In this document: positions 1 through 12,204 of the stretch, one piece after another
Layout: each line of letters opens with the position of its first letter
Position numbering within the stretch: position 1 is the first letter of the stretch
Source: Xanthostigma xanthostigma
Lineage: Eukaryota; Arthropoda; Insecta; Raphidioptera; Raphidiidae
DNA: 64,000 bases
Direction: 5' to 3'
Assembly (NCBI GenBank): GCA_963575645.1
Contig: OY754464.1
Coordinates: forward strand, 30,271,501 to 30,335,500
The notes under the pieces: model-generated
Database searches by the model: none
Seen by the model: the letters and a program-made list of their open reading frames with translations, nothing else
Told to the model about the DNA's origin: nothing
Program-made: the position numbers and the translations under genes

Positions 1-44
1 CGACCAGCTTGAGGCCCTGAAGATGAAAATACATTTTTCGAAAC

Positions 45-116
45 GTTGGCCACCAGCGACACATTGGTAAAGCTTATTTATTTATGATCCTCAACCAAAA
101 CCTTCCTTCATCATAA
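45..116. repeat. One arm of a palindromic dispersed repeat
   Basis: This stretch matches the right arm of the complete palindrome at 27267-27392 (shared blocks include GGTAAAGCTTATTTATTTAT and GATCCTCAACCAAAA). The opposite arm is absent here, so the copy is either truncated or continues before the window. Seen by direct comparison; the function is unknown. Confidence 0.7.
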
Positions 117-119
117 AGT

Positions 120-2134
120 TCAAAGTAAATATGAATTGAAGAGATCACGGGTGGGAATTCCTGATTCTCCTTCCCTTTACAATTTAATGGAACAAAAGCT
201 TAAGTTGAGAGCGATTTCTTGGAGCGAAACAATCGATATAATAATATGTACGAGCTTCGGGCTCGCTCGATCGTTTACTTATAGCTCCTGTTTGCTCTCG
301 AAACTACTATGTCGGATGTTTAGAGGTAGTCTAAAACGTATATGTGAAGAAAATATTATTGAATAAAAATATCAAACAGTTAATCATCAAAACAAGATTT
401 ATTTTTGGTGAAAAACGTTGAAACTAAAAACACGTCTGAACTGAGAGCGCACGCCGCACAAGAAACGTCATGACACAATGTAACGTGGGGCAATAGGTTC
501 CCAGTTCTATTTTCACTTTATCTGAATAATGTGGTAGGTATCATCCATCGTACAGGAACGGAGAACGGTATACACAATGATCTCGAGAACAAAACATGGG
601 GTATAATTTTTTAAAATAAATTAAGAGCATAAAATTTCTACCCGACTGGACTGAGCCAGTTTACTCAAACTCGCCTGGTTAATTATATTTAGCTAGATAT
701 TTTATTCAATCAATTTGATATCTTCTGGAGTTTTTTTTTCAAGTTGCTAACGAAACAATAAAAAAATATTTTTGTAAACTGCAGCTTTTAATTGGGTTAG
801 GAAGCATTTTCGGATTATAACATTAATTTCGATCATCGGTAGTTTTAAAATACACCCTGTGTATTATGTAAATAGCACTAGAGAAGAGTTTATTGTAAAT
901 AGCAAAGCGGAAGCATTACAATTCAGTATTGTAACAAATCGTCCAATGTATACAGAAATAGGTCAGTCAGTGTGCATTAAACTGAACATATTATTTATAT
1001 TTCGTGTTATTATGATGAACATTAACAATTCTCACTGCCAATGTGTTATGTGTGGGCAGCAACTACAATCACATGCTCATCATCGCCGGCTAACATCTGT
1101 TTTTAATATCATTGCGAGTAAAGTTGCTCAACAGATCATGCAAGTACTAAGTATAGTGTACTAAAAAAAATTAACTGTGTATCACACATGTACTGTGGAT
1201 TTTCTAAAATTTAGAATGCATCTATTCATAAAACTAAATAAAATTTTTAAAAAGCCTTCGACCCAAAACTGCTACCTAATCGGTTGTTAATCATAAAAAC
1301 TTTAAACAAAAATTGAATCTCCTCCAAAGAGAGTCACTAAAAATGGTAACATAACAAAGTTTTGAGATCGGCGCATATTTAATTATTATCACGTTTTCTG
1401 GACTTTATAAAGTTTGTGCCGACCTCAAAACCGTTATTTTACCCATTTTTAAAGTTGTTTCATTTTTTACTTTTTGGTGGCTTTGTAATACGTTATAAGT
1501 CGCCTTCTTCCTTAATATTTTAAAACTAAACTAAAAAAACTGCTGAATCGATTTAAATAAAATTTATGTGAGACCACCCTAAAGGTATGCCCTATTAAAT
1601 AGAAAAAAATCATCAAAATCGATTCGCAAATGCAGTCTCCCATTCTAATTATCTACGAAATCACTGATCCTAAAATATTGAAAAAGGGAATATATGGCCC
1701 TACACATAGTTCACAGGAGAACCTAAAAGAAATTTTAAATCAAAGTTAGCACTGTAAATTAAGTGTTATGGAATACTCTCCACGCGAGTTCGACTCACAT
1801 CTGACCGGTTTTTTTTAAATTTTAAACTATACTAGATATACCCTACGGCTAAGAACCATCTCGCAATCATACCATTTAAAAAAAACGCATTGAAATCGGT
1901 TCATCCGTTTTGTAGCTACGAAGATTTTAATGGTTTAATAATGTACTTAATAAGAATTTGTTATTCTAACTTTTAACAGTAAATTCACGACATCAAAACA
2001 GAAAAACAAATTATTGATAATTTCCAATTATTTTTTACATACTAACGTCAAACAAAATATTCGCCGACAATATAGTGTATTTCCCAATACAGCCACTGTA
2101 ACTTTATTATGTGCAACATAAATTTTTTTAAATA
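120..2134. other. AT-rich stretch with no recognised gene
   Basis: Short open frames occur (for example 136-366 and 859-1164, plus strand) but none has a recognisable domain. Around 1290-1460 there is a weak inverted similarity (ACATAACAAAGTTTTGAG against CTCAAAACCGTTATTTT), suggesting an old foldback repeat. Otherwise nothing is seen. Confidence 0.5.
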
Positions 2135-3198
2135 AAAAATTCCAGCCAGTTGGGAGATGAGACCATTCCAACCTCAAAAATATTGACATCTGATATAGTA
2201 TAATAAAGAAAATAACATTTCTGATATTGCTTGCGCTAACGCAGGTAATGGCTAGTATTAATGATGTTGGAATGGTAAAATGTTACCCAATAACAACTGT
2301 GAGAGTTTTCTCGATTTTTTTTATAACTAGATTATTTATTAAGGTTTTGGAGAGAAGGTATATGTTATTAAGCATATTCAATTTTATTAATATTTATTTT
2401 ATAAAATTAATAATAATTGCAGTATTAAATTATAATTGAACCTCTACAGAATAATAATGATTAAACGGCTGATTCGTTTCTTCGAAACTGGTTAGTCTAA
2501 AAAAATAACAAGTATTATTTTTTACCATTCCAACCCACACGTGGGGAATGGTACCTACTAGTTTAGGTCAAAAATCACTTTTCAAAAATTTTACAATATC
2601 TTTCCGTTTTGAGGTCCCCCGAATCCAAAAAACAATTTTTTGGAAAAACTCTGTGCGTCTGTTAGCCTGTTTGTCTGTTAGTCTGTGAACACGATACAGT
2701 TCAAACGGATGAGCGGATCAAACCAAATTTCGGGAGGATGTATGGTATGCAAATATGAAGAGCCCTATTGTTTTTGGGGAAAATCAGCGCATGCACAGAA
2801 GAGATATTTGCTATAATGGTGTTTTTTATATAATAATGGTATACTTTTCATAACGGCTTATTATTCTATTTATGTTTTCAAGAAAGTTTCGTTAACATTT
2901 TTTTTTCTAAACTTTATAGTTTATGAAATATTTTGAAAATAAAAAAAAATCAGCCGCTCTTTTGTTTCATGGATCTGTCAGAAATAAACTAGTTTGGCAT
3001 GCTTTGATTAATGGTTACATGACGTGGAACATATTATGTAGGTAACCATGGCAACGAATAGCAAATATCATATTGAATACTAGCCATTACCCGCGTCACC
3101 CCACGCGATATAAGAAATTTTATTTTCTTTATTATAATCAAATGTCAACATTTTTGAAGTTGGAATGGTCCCGTCGCCCAATTGGATGGACATTTTTC
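2135..3198. mobile_element. Family A TIR element, longest copy
   Basis: The two ends are inverted copies of about 120-140 bp. The left begins AAAAAATTCCAGCC and continues through GACCATTCCAACCTC. The right is the reverse complement of the same sequence, ending near CCAATTGGATGGACATTTTT. The interior carries a block (CGGGAGGATGTATGGTATGC, then GAGCCCTATTGTTTTTGGGG) shared with 22106-22300. It also has short internal palindromes around the GGAATGG/CCATTCC motif (2521-2560, 2268). No transposase is visible, so this is a non-autonomous DNA element. Related partial copies lie at 6322-6642, 12205-13390, 22097-22580 and 61984-62065. The superfamily was not determined because no clean target duplication was found. 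Confidence 0.65.
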
Positions 3199-4743
3199 TA
3201 CAAACTTGCATAACGAACTTAAATAACAGACCTCAGACTTTGTGAATGAGTTAGCTCATAATTTACAATATGAAAATCGTACATTTCAGAATTTAAAACA
3301 TGAACATGTGCAATATATAACCACAGAAGACAAATGAATTCGTAAAATAAAGAGTACCTTAATGAAAAATAGATAGAATAATATTATCTATAGAATTGAT
3401 GATTGTCGTACCGTGATGAGTCACAGCGCTATTAACGATGTAAGAAATATAGGACTCATTAATGAAATATGCATACCAAGTATTTCATTCATAAAGAAGT
3501 TTGTTGGTAAAAATTAGTAAACGATTATCTCTTTTATATTATGTGCTTGTATTGTTGACACGTTGAATTATAATTATTATTAATAAATTACACATTATGC
3601 ATGTTCAATTATTAGAATCGTTTAAGACTATTAGATCCATTAGACAATCAGCAGCGGTCATGCTAGTTGAAAGCAAAGTTAAATCTAAAAAAATTACATT
3701 GAAATAAAATTACGTTGATGAATGAGTTTCGTTCGTTTCATTATGATCAGCTCTGCTGAAATGCTAAATCCGAAAACTTAAAGCCATTTTAAAATTTAAT
3801 TTACAGAATGTTTTTTGAGAGAGATAGTCTCATCAACATTTATTAGGTGCTTTTCTCTTGCATTTCAAAACCTGAAAAATATCAATAACTCCAGCTTTAC
3901 TATTTTAAACCTCTAAACTAGAAATGTTTATGAATTTGCTTGGAGAAAATTAGTTAACTTTGCAAAAAGTATTGATATCCTATCAAGAACATAAATGTGG
4001 GAAAATCGAGCAAGTTCCCTTCTACCAGTTTGATCAGCCACCAAAAGAATAGAAATCGAAAACGGTAACAAGTTTCATAAAAATTCTAAAGTCGACCCGA
4101 AAAATGAGATTTGGAACATAAGTGTCAACACTTCAGGCTTTTAAAATTAAAAAAACTTGACTGATGGATACTTGTCGAGTAAAAGCCTGAAAAAAGAGAC
4201 GATGTACTGAATTTATTTCAAATTGGCTGAATAATTTAGTAGAAGAAAAGATAGCTCATTTTTTATATTTTTGGTAGGATAGGAAAAATAACTAAAAATT
4301 CATGATTTTATCTCTTAGACTCTTTGCCCTAGATTCTAGGATCCATCGTTAATTAAACGACAATGTTTTATAGGGCTCCACCACTGTGCGGTTTGTGCTA
4401 ACTGCTAGGTAGAAATGCCAAGCGAAGAGACAGCATAGTAACTGAATCACCACATCTTCCTGTAACAAAACATGCACGTGCGTGCATTCCTGAATGATAC
4501 ATCGCCCACGTGATTGTCCTTATACAGTTGCGGTTCGGGTAAGATTGATTGATCGCATTGTACAGCATGAAATACCTATGTGAAGAAAACGCGCCTAATG
4601 AGTTGACTGACGCGATCCATAAAAGGTTAAAATATGCATCCTACTTGGACAATGTCCATACTGCATACCGTTCACATGTATTATATTAATCTACAATAAC
4701 CCTTAACCGATGCACTGCTACTACCTACTACTACAACACTGTC
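3199..4743. other. No recognised feature
   Basis: AT-rich sequence without a convincing open frame, RNA gene or repeat that I can relate to other parts of the window. Confidence 0.5.
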
Positions 4744-5166
4744 GCTGGGTTGCAGAAAGCATTGTCAGAAAATCTGATTTGACCACGATTTGACAATGAT
4801 CTTAGAATTTGACCACGCGTATTTCCACATACAGAGGCGTAGCAGAATTTCAAATCGACCCTGCACAAGAATACTGATCGATTGACACGATATTTTATTA
4901 AACAGTCCGTATATATGTTTAACATCGTCTGTTGAAAAATTTTCACTCCGAACGACATTTCTCTGCTCATAAGTATTGACCAAATTTAGTCTGAAAAACA
5001 ATATTTTTCTATGTGGATCAACCATTTATTTTTGTGTGTTACAATCTAATGTTCCTTGGTTCTACATGAAAGGAAATTTCACGACATTAGACGCCCTTGC
5101 ATGTCTAACAATTGTAATTATATGACCACAATCTAAAGCCATTGAAAATACTTTCTGCAACCCAGC
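4744..5166. mobile_element. Candidate small element with 16-bp terminal inverted repeats
   Basis: GCTGGGTTGCAGAAAG at the left end is matched exactly by its reverse complement CTTTCTGCAACCCAGC at the right end, 423 bp apart. No target-site duplication is evident beside the ends, so the superfamily is open. Two overlapping minus-strand open frames inside have no recognisable domain. Confidence 0.45.
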
Positions 5167-5289
5167 AAAAGACTTGTAACAGCTTACGACCTACCACCCA
5201 GCTGAGATTCCTACAGTACCTAACTCGAATTAGATATTTATGTTAATGTTTTCATGAACAGGGCCGTCTTTGGCCTATTTAATCATATT

Positions 5290-5342
5290 TATGTACTTGA
5301 TGATGTGTATATACCTTTTATGGTCTTCGTACGAATAAATAT
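5290..5342 (+). repeat. Probable LINE 3' end with TCTTA tail
   Basis: The sequence runs TACGAATAAATATC into three copies of TTATC/TCTTA. An AATAAA followed by a short pentameric tail is the usual look of a Jockey- or CR1-like LINE 3' end. No coding part is attached, so this is a 5'-truncated copy at best. Confidence 0.4.
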
Positions 5343-5935
5343 CTTATCTTATCTTATTGAAGGCCTTGGGCACAATATGATAATGGAACCCCTATGACCG
5401 TGACAGAGCACTATTTTGTTAGAATAGACAAAGAAAGTAGATATGCAAGGTTCTAGATTTATTTTTATTTCTTTACAATCACATTAAATGAATAGATAAT
5501 ATAATCCACAAAAGTAACTCTTTAGCATTAACAAGTTAATGCTTAAAAATCTATGTTGATTGAAGAGGTACCCTTCTAGATTTGAGACTTCTTCAAAATC
5601 TATGTTTTTGAGCATATCACATTCTATGGACATCAGCGACAAACTGGTTAATCTCTCTTGAAGCATTGTACTTAAATTGTATTGTTTTTATATATTTAAA
5701 TTTACCTAACATACTGAAATCGAAAAGCCTGATTTTCGGGCGAGAGTAGAGTAGCTTCGCGCATGCAAAAGCTAATAAGCAAGTAGTAGGTATTGTAGTC
5801 ACTCATTATCATTTGATATGTTTTTCGGTAATAAATTTCGGTTATCGTTTGATGATCTGACAGGAACTAGGGGGCCCCTGTAGATCGCGAGACCCTGGAC
5901 ACGTGCCCAGAGTGCCCGGTGGGAAAGAGGAGCAT
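5343..5935. repeat. Divergent relative of the GGGCCC-rich long-TIR repeat at 8.4-9.7 kb
   Basis: 5343-5460 is similar to the reverse complement of about 9050-9165 (shared blocks include TTTGTTAGAATAGACAAAGA and GACAGAGCACTATTTTG). 5870-5930 resembles the inner TIR segment at 8860-8914 (GGGGCCC, CACGTGCCCAGAGTGCCC, GGTGGGAAAGAGG). The same modules are therefore arranged differently here, without the long palindrome. No coding sequence is recognised. Confidence 0.5.
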
Positions 5936-6321
5936 GTTCATGAATATATAATTTTATTATTAATCCTGAGGGGTAATACATCAACCAAGTGGCGCAGTTT
6001 TTGAAATTGTTTAATCCCATGTGATGCAGAGTGACGCTTGCGTTTATCGTAATTATTAATTAATAATTCGATAGCTGGATAGAAAGCTAAGACATTAATC
6101 TTTCACACCGTACATAAAAGTTGCGAAAAAATTTTTGCACGCCCGTAGATGTATAGTTAGCTAATTTTTGCTCAATTCACATAGAAGTGACTTTTTCCGT
6201 GAAAATTTTGTATTCGAAAATTTTCTACGATTTCTTTTCGCAAAGTTTGAAAATTTATAATTAATAAGTTTGTGACAATTGATTCTCTAATTCATTTTCT
6301 TGGTAATTAATATCCGATTTA
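5936..6321. other. No recognised feature
   Basis: AT-rich unique-looking sequence; nothing is seen on either strand. Confidence 0.5.
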
Positions 6322-6642
6322 TGTAAAAAAATTCCAGCCAATTGGGCGACGGGACCATTCCAACTTCAAAAATGTTGACATTTGATTTTAATGAAGAAAA
6401 TAAAATTTCTGATATCGCGTGAGGTGACGAGGGTAATGGCTAGTGTTCAATATGATATTTGCTATTCGTTGCCATGGTAACCTACATAACAATTTTCACG
6501 TCATGTAAAAATTAATCAAAGCATGCTTAACTAGTTTATTTCTGATAGATCCATAAAACAAAAGATTTTTTTTTTTATTTTCAAATTATTTCCGAAACTA
6601 TAAAGTTTCCCCACTTGTGGGTTGGAATGGTAAAATATCTGT
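6322..6642. mobile_element. Family A element, partial copy
   Basis: Starts AAAAAAATTCCAGCCAATTG, followed by GGGACCATTCCAACTTC. It then carries the block GCTATTCGTTGCCATGG and CATGTAAAAATTAATC, which lies in the opposite orientation at 3001-3070 and 22400-22445. It ends near CCCACTTGTGGGTTGGAATG. The second TIR and the GAGCCCTATTG block are missing, so this is an internally deleted or truncated copy. Confidence 0.6.
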
Positions 6643-8417
6643 TCAATCGTATTATCATGTCTTAGCACTTAGACTCGTGGAAGTCTAGTTTTATTGTAAT
6701 CCGAGTTCAACGTAAGTTGGTTTGTATAATTTTCACTGAAAAAATTACAAAATACACGTACCTTGTATAGTTATATTTTGTAACAAAAAAGTCAATATAA
6801 TCTTTAATCGGTTATCCTATATAGAGTGTGATTTTCACTAGGAGGCGAAAAATTAACATTCGTGTTCGGGATTGGTTTGTAACAACTTGACAATAGCGTA
6901 CTCGACTGTACTTTAAAGCAGGAAAGCGACAAGTGACAAAGGCAAAGAGCGATCACGGCCAATCACCGACGAGCGCACGTTCCGTGCAGGTAGCTGAGAT
7001 CCGTGGCGAGTATTATCCTTTTATTCTATACTGAGCATAGGAATAAAATCGCAATCGAACCATTGGGGTGCAAACATATACTTCTGTCATTTTTTTACGC
7101 CATAAGCACTGTGGCGTATCCAAAAAGGCAAAACAAGCAAGGGGGACCCGGCTTAAGAAATTTCTAATTTGCTCCCTCTGGGCCAAAAGCTGGGTGCTCC
7201 CATGTTAACGTCATAGAAAAAGACAAAGTTTTTGAAACAGAGATACTTTATTCAGATTGAATGTAAGTACACCAACCAATCCTATCCTATCTCGGAGAAA
7301 TCAGGGAATTACATCGAAGAAAGAGACGCAGATATATTTTCGATACGCTTTGTTGCCTTCGCTCACCGCACATTGAGTAGGTAGACTGCAATGATTCATA
7401 TAATAAATTATTATATGGATTGTAAACATAAAACGTAAAATATTTTTCCCGCTCGACTTTTGTCTTAGAGATATCGATGCATGGACTTTTCAGAAATTTA
7501 ATTTTTGTCTTTAATATTAATAGTAGGCCATGAAAATTACTTAAAAATAAAACATTTATAATTGTCACATATTTTGCGTATTGCTCTTAAATTTTAGTGC
7601 AAAAAAGATCAAATTTGTGTCAAGAATACCTTTCAGCAAGTAATAATATATTGTTACTTCTCATAAAATATAGCTGCTTTTACAGGCATGTAAAGTGACC
7701 CATACGAACTAGGGCAGTAAAGTAAATCAAAACTGACCGCGCTATACCAATTCCATAGTAGATCACTCTTTGTATGGCAGTTGATTTTTTATAATCTACT
7801 AATAGTGAGATTAGTTCAAAAGTGAACTGCCAAAATTTTTGAAAATTAAGTAAAAATCAGCTATTTTATAGGAGATACTTGCAAAAACGACTATTTATAT
7901 CTCGTGCGTAAAGACACTAAAGACACATACAAACTACTATTATACTCAAAAAATTTAAACTTCGCTATTTCCAAAACAGAGACCGGTCGAGAAAAAATAA
8001 TGTAAAATTTGTGCTTACAATCCAATCCCAAAACACGAATTTTCATTTTTGCTCACCTGGTGTAAATCAGCCTTTATAATTCAATACATTAATACTTACT
8101 ATTTACTTGTATTTATAAAAAAAAAAAACTATGCCGAACACATACAATAGACATACGCGTATAATTAATGTGTAATAATGACCTAGTAAAAGTGCCTTAT
8201 CATTTAATGAATATTGATAAATGAATAATATCCATTTCAGTTTTTGTCATATTTATTGGTCATTGCCTTTTGATTTTTCATCAGTGAAGCGTCGATTATA
8301 CGTGATAATTCAGAAAGAAGGAATTCCTGACAATTTAAAACGTTTTAAAAAAAAATGCAGCCTTAGTACCACACATTAATTATTATATCATCCTAATTAG
8401 CTTAAGCAACGAATAAT
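6643..8417. other. No recognised gene
   Basis: AT-rich. A slightly GC-richer patch (6890-7010) has no coding support. The 93-codon minus-strand frame at 7287-7568 shows no known motif and its composition matches the surrounding DNA. Confidence 0.5.
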
Positions 8418-9669
8418 TCTAGATGGAAAAGTCGAAAGCAGAACATTTGACTTAGGAACTTTGTTTGGACTAGTTAGGAGATAAACATACTTAAAGTCCT
8501 TACCCCTCCGAGGTACGCCCGAAGGGGGGGAGCACAAAGAAGGTCCCGTTTTTTGGTTTTTTGCTTTCATCTCGAAAACGGTACGTCGTACGAAATTTTG
8601 TTGGAATACATAATGAAAGCTGATAAAATTCTCTACAACTTTAGCTTTCACACTTTTTATCTATCTCCAATCTTTGCCTAGCTATGAGCTCCGAAAAATG
8701 GTCGATTTTCAAAAATGTGTTAAATTCTCTGTAGCACATTGTAACAATACGAATTTGTCAAAATCATTTCGTATCGCTAATCCACACTATTAAAAACACC
8801 CACACACTATTAAAAAATAACATAAGCTGGGAGTACCTCCACACAGGGCCCTCTTTCCCACTGGGCACTCTGGCACGTGCCCAGGGCCCCGCGATCGATA
8901 GGGACCCCCTAGTTTAATGGTATACTAAGTACCTAAACTGTTTTAAACAAAAATCATCAATGAACTATTTTTCATATACTTATTTTTTTTGTGTCCTTCA
9001 TGTTAAAATTGGGAACGTGATCCTTTTAAATATATGCATTTTATATCACATTCCTCGACTTAGAATCTAGAACCTTGTTTATCTATTTTCTTTGTCTATT
9101 CTAACAAAATAGTGCTCTGTTAAGGTCATAGGGGCCCCATAATCCTAATGTGCCCAGGGCCTTCAATAGGTTAACTAGGGGGTCCCTATCGATCGCGGGG
9201 CCCTGGGCACGTGCCAGAGTGCCCAGTGGGAAAGAGGGCCCTGTGTGGAGGTACTCCCAGCTTATGTTATTTTTTAATAGTGTGTGGGTGTTTTTAATAG
9301 TTTGGATGAGCGATACGAAATGATTTTGACAAATTCGTATTGTTACAATGTGCTACAGAGAATTTAACACATTTTTGAAAATCGACCATTTTTCGGAGCT
9401 CATAGCTAGGCAAAGATTGGAGATAGATAAAAAGTGTGAAAGCTAAAGTTGTAGAGAATTTTATCAGCTTTCATTATGTATTACAACAAAATTTCGTACG
9501 ACGTACTGTTTTCGAGATGAAAGCAAAAAACCAAAAAACGGGACCTTCTTTGTGCTCCCCCCCTTCGGGCGTACCTCAGAGGGGCAAGGACTTTTAGTAT
9601 GTTTATCTCCTAACTAGTCCAAACAAAGTTCTTAAGTCAAATGTTCTGCCTTCGACTTTTCCATCTAGA
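8418..9669. mobile_element. Long-TIR (foldback) element, near-perfect palindrome
   Basis: Left arm 8418-8914 and right arm 9173-9669 are inverted copies of 497 bp each, differing at scattered positions (for example CTTAGGAAC against CTTAAGAAC). They start TCTAGATGGAAAAGTCGAA and end at the GATCGATAGGGACCCCCTAG segment. The 258-bp spacer (8915-9172) is AT-rich and partly related to 5343-5460. No clear target duplication or transposase is seen. Such structures are usually non-autonomous foldback DNA elements. If transcribed, the arms would make a long hairpin RNA (inference). The minus-strand frame at 8397-8651 lies inside the arm and is not a gene. Confidence 0.8.
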
Positions 9670-12204
9670 TGCCCCTTATGAGCACTCATTGACTAAACTA
9701 AATATACTATAAAATATTTGTTAGTTATTATTTATTAACAAAACAAAAACATATATAGGTATAATTATATTGCAATAAACTTATACCTGTTTCACATAGA
9801 ATAATCGAATCTAAAATTGCTCATTACGAGTGTAATTGCATGCCAGTATTGTAGGGATGTGTTCTCTACTACAAAATAGACAAAAAAGGCTTACATAAAA
9901 ATAATATATTTTATAGTAATAATGCTGCATTCAACAAAATAGAAGCTATTACTTTAATGGCCCGGTAAGAAATAATTTTAAATGATATGTATAGGTACTT
10001 ATAACGTAAATTAGCGCTGGATTTCATTTGTTGCTGCCCTAGGTTGGTTTTTATAGAGAACGGTGTCCTTATTTAACGGTGTCCTAGTTTTTCTCTTTTT
10101 GTTGGTTTGGTTCGTAGCGCAAGATCTCGGTTTTTATTAATATCGTCTTCTTTTAATATGCTTATTTCATTTTCCAAAGTGCCACTATTTTTCATAATTG
10201 ATCCAGAAGAAACGTCATCTATATTTTCATGAAGTGATCATAAATGCTGTAAGTTCTGTGCAAAGATAATATAGTTTTTAATCAGCAGTCTAATAACCGA
10301 AATAGTTCTAACTAGGAAAAAAGTAATCTCTTTTTGTGGTGTCCCTTTGTGGTGAAGCCCAAGGCCGGTGCCTAGTGTCGTTAGTATAAATCCATTACTG
10401 ACGTAAATATTTGCTAATGTAAACGTACAAAAATAAGGACGTTCCATATATTAAAATTTTTTATAAAGAACAATACATGTTGCATATTATTCCTTATACT
10501 GCATAAACAAATAAAAAATGTAAACCAGATTTTTTGTTCCTATATCATTCCTCTTAATTACAAACGTTGAGCATAAACCGCTATACATAATGATCAAGAT
10601 GGCCAGTCACAGTTTTTTATGTGTAGAAAGAGATGTATATAAATTATCTTCTTTGTGTTTTGCATAGATCAGTGGGCGTGATACAATAGATCTAGTCAGT
10701 CAGTCAGAAGCTGAATTGTATATAGGTCATTTTGCTATCGGCATAATTTTATATTTCTTTCATGGAAAATATACACCTTTGAGGAACGGTTGTTATAGAA
10801 AATGTTTGTGAGAATTTTCAAAAATTGCTTTATAATCTATATGTAATCTAGAGTTAAAATAATAAAAATAAGAAGAAGAAACAACCCCAGTATTGGGGAC
10901 TTACAATTTTCCAGTTCTCATGTCTTCAGAGGTTCGCAGGAGCGATTCCGTAAATATAATTCCTGTAAATAGGGTCTTAATACTCACCTACTAACTTCGT
11001 TGTCAATTAACATAATGATTAGAATTTTAGAGAATATAGACATAGTATAATTTAAAATTATTGCTTTTCCCTGTTACAAAAATTTTTGTTTTTAGTGTGA
11101 TACACAGTATTAATCCGTAGTAATATCAATTAAAAGTGAAGCTGTATAAAAATTCATAAGTAATAAAATTTTTAAAAACTGATAATAAAATATAAAATTT
11201 AAAAATTGAGAATGCTTCATTAAATTATTCGCATTAAATACATCGAATAGCTTTACCTTTAAGATGTAAAAACTTAGTTCAGTCATTAACAATGCAGATT
11301 TTACCTTGGCCTTCAGTAAAGTACGTTTATTTGTACATTATACATAAATATCTACACGTATTTATTTTGTTTTTGATGGACAGTTTAATTATTTCAAGGT
11401 TTTCATAGTCTTACAATCCACATTTCTTGAGTTGAATTCCGTAAAACTGAACACAAACAATGCTATGCGTTAGAGTGACTATTTGATTTATGGATACAAT
11501 GAATGAGTACTTTTTGGAGTTCCGTACCCGAAGGGGGCCGAACGGGACCCCGTTACTAAGCCTCCGCTGTCCGTTCGTCTGTCTGTATCTGCATCTCATG
11601 AACCATAATAATAGGTAGAGAGTTGAAATTTTCACAGAGGGTGGATTTCAATTGCCGTTATAACAACAAATAATGACCAAACCAAATTTTTTATACACAA
11701 TACATTCTATTCTATACATAAACCGCAACAACACAGTAACAGTTCTTATGCAAAACAAGCGTCCACTAACGGTGCGTTTATACAGCAGTATACTCGAACA
11801 TTTATTAAAATAAAATTTACACTGTCAGATATAGCCAAGGTATACAGTACAGTTAGGCCATCTGAGCTCATTGGCAATTAAACCTACACTTAGTTGGTAA
11901 ACTGACCGTGGTAAACTATCCAACGGCAAAACAGGAAAAGTCTGCGAGATTCGATTCCCGTGATGGACGAACTATTTACATATCTATAAATTTATACGTA
12001 ACCCCTTTTTATAAGTTAATAGTTATGTAAATTTCATTTTAAGTCGGCCATATAGGTATATTTTACAAATATTCGCGATAGTGACCATTTACAAATATAC
12101 ATAAGTACACACCTGTAGGTATCTAATTACAAATGACTACCCGCGCATATCTGAGATGAAATTATCAAAGCATGTATATTCGCCGTCCTATACGATTAAT
12201 TTTG
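9670..12204. other. Mostly unrecognised AT-rich sequence
   Basis: Apart from the short open fragment at 10073-10237, nothing stands out. 11505-11600 resembles repeat sequence (GGAGTTCCGTACCCGAAGGG, then CCGTCTGTCTGTATC). 11930-11965 contains a B-box-like TTCGATTCCCG that could be a degraded tRNA-derived SINE, but the rest cannot be supported. Confidence 0.4.
10073..10237 (-). other. Open coding-like fragment of unknown origin
   Basis: An open stretch of 54 codons plus stop without an initial methionine (an internal ATG lies about 15 codons in). The translation is hydrophilic and acidic at first, then basic (runs such as NEISILKEDDINKNRD, then RTKPTKREK), unlike the low-complexity frames elsewhere. 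I do not recognise a family. It could be a terminal piece of a decayed transposon or host pseudogene, or chance. Confidence 0.2.

Noticed and set aside
1-60. Hammerhead ribozyme or Penelope-like element (CTGAAGATG...CGAAACGTTGG)
   Set aside because: The CTGATGA core is not present (CTGAAGATG instead) and no pairing helices could be drawn; the sequence is also cut by the window start.
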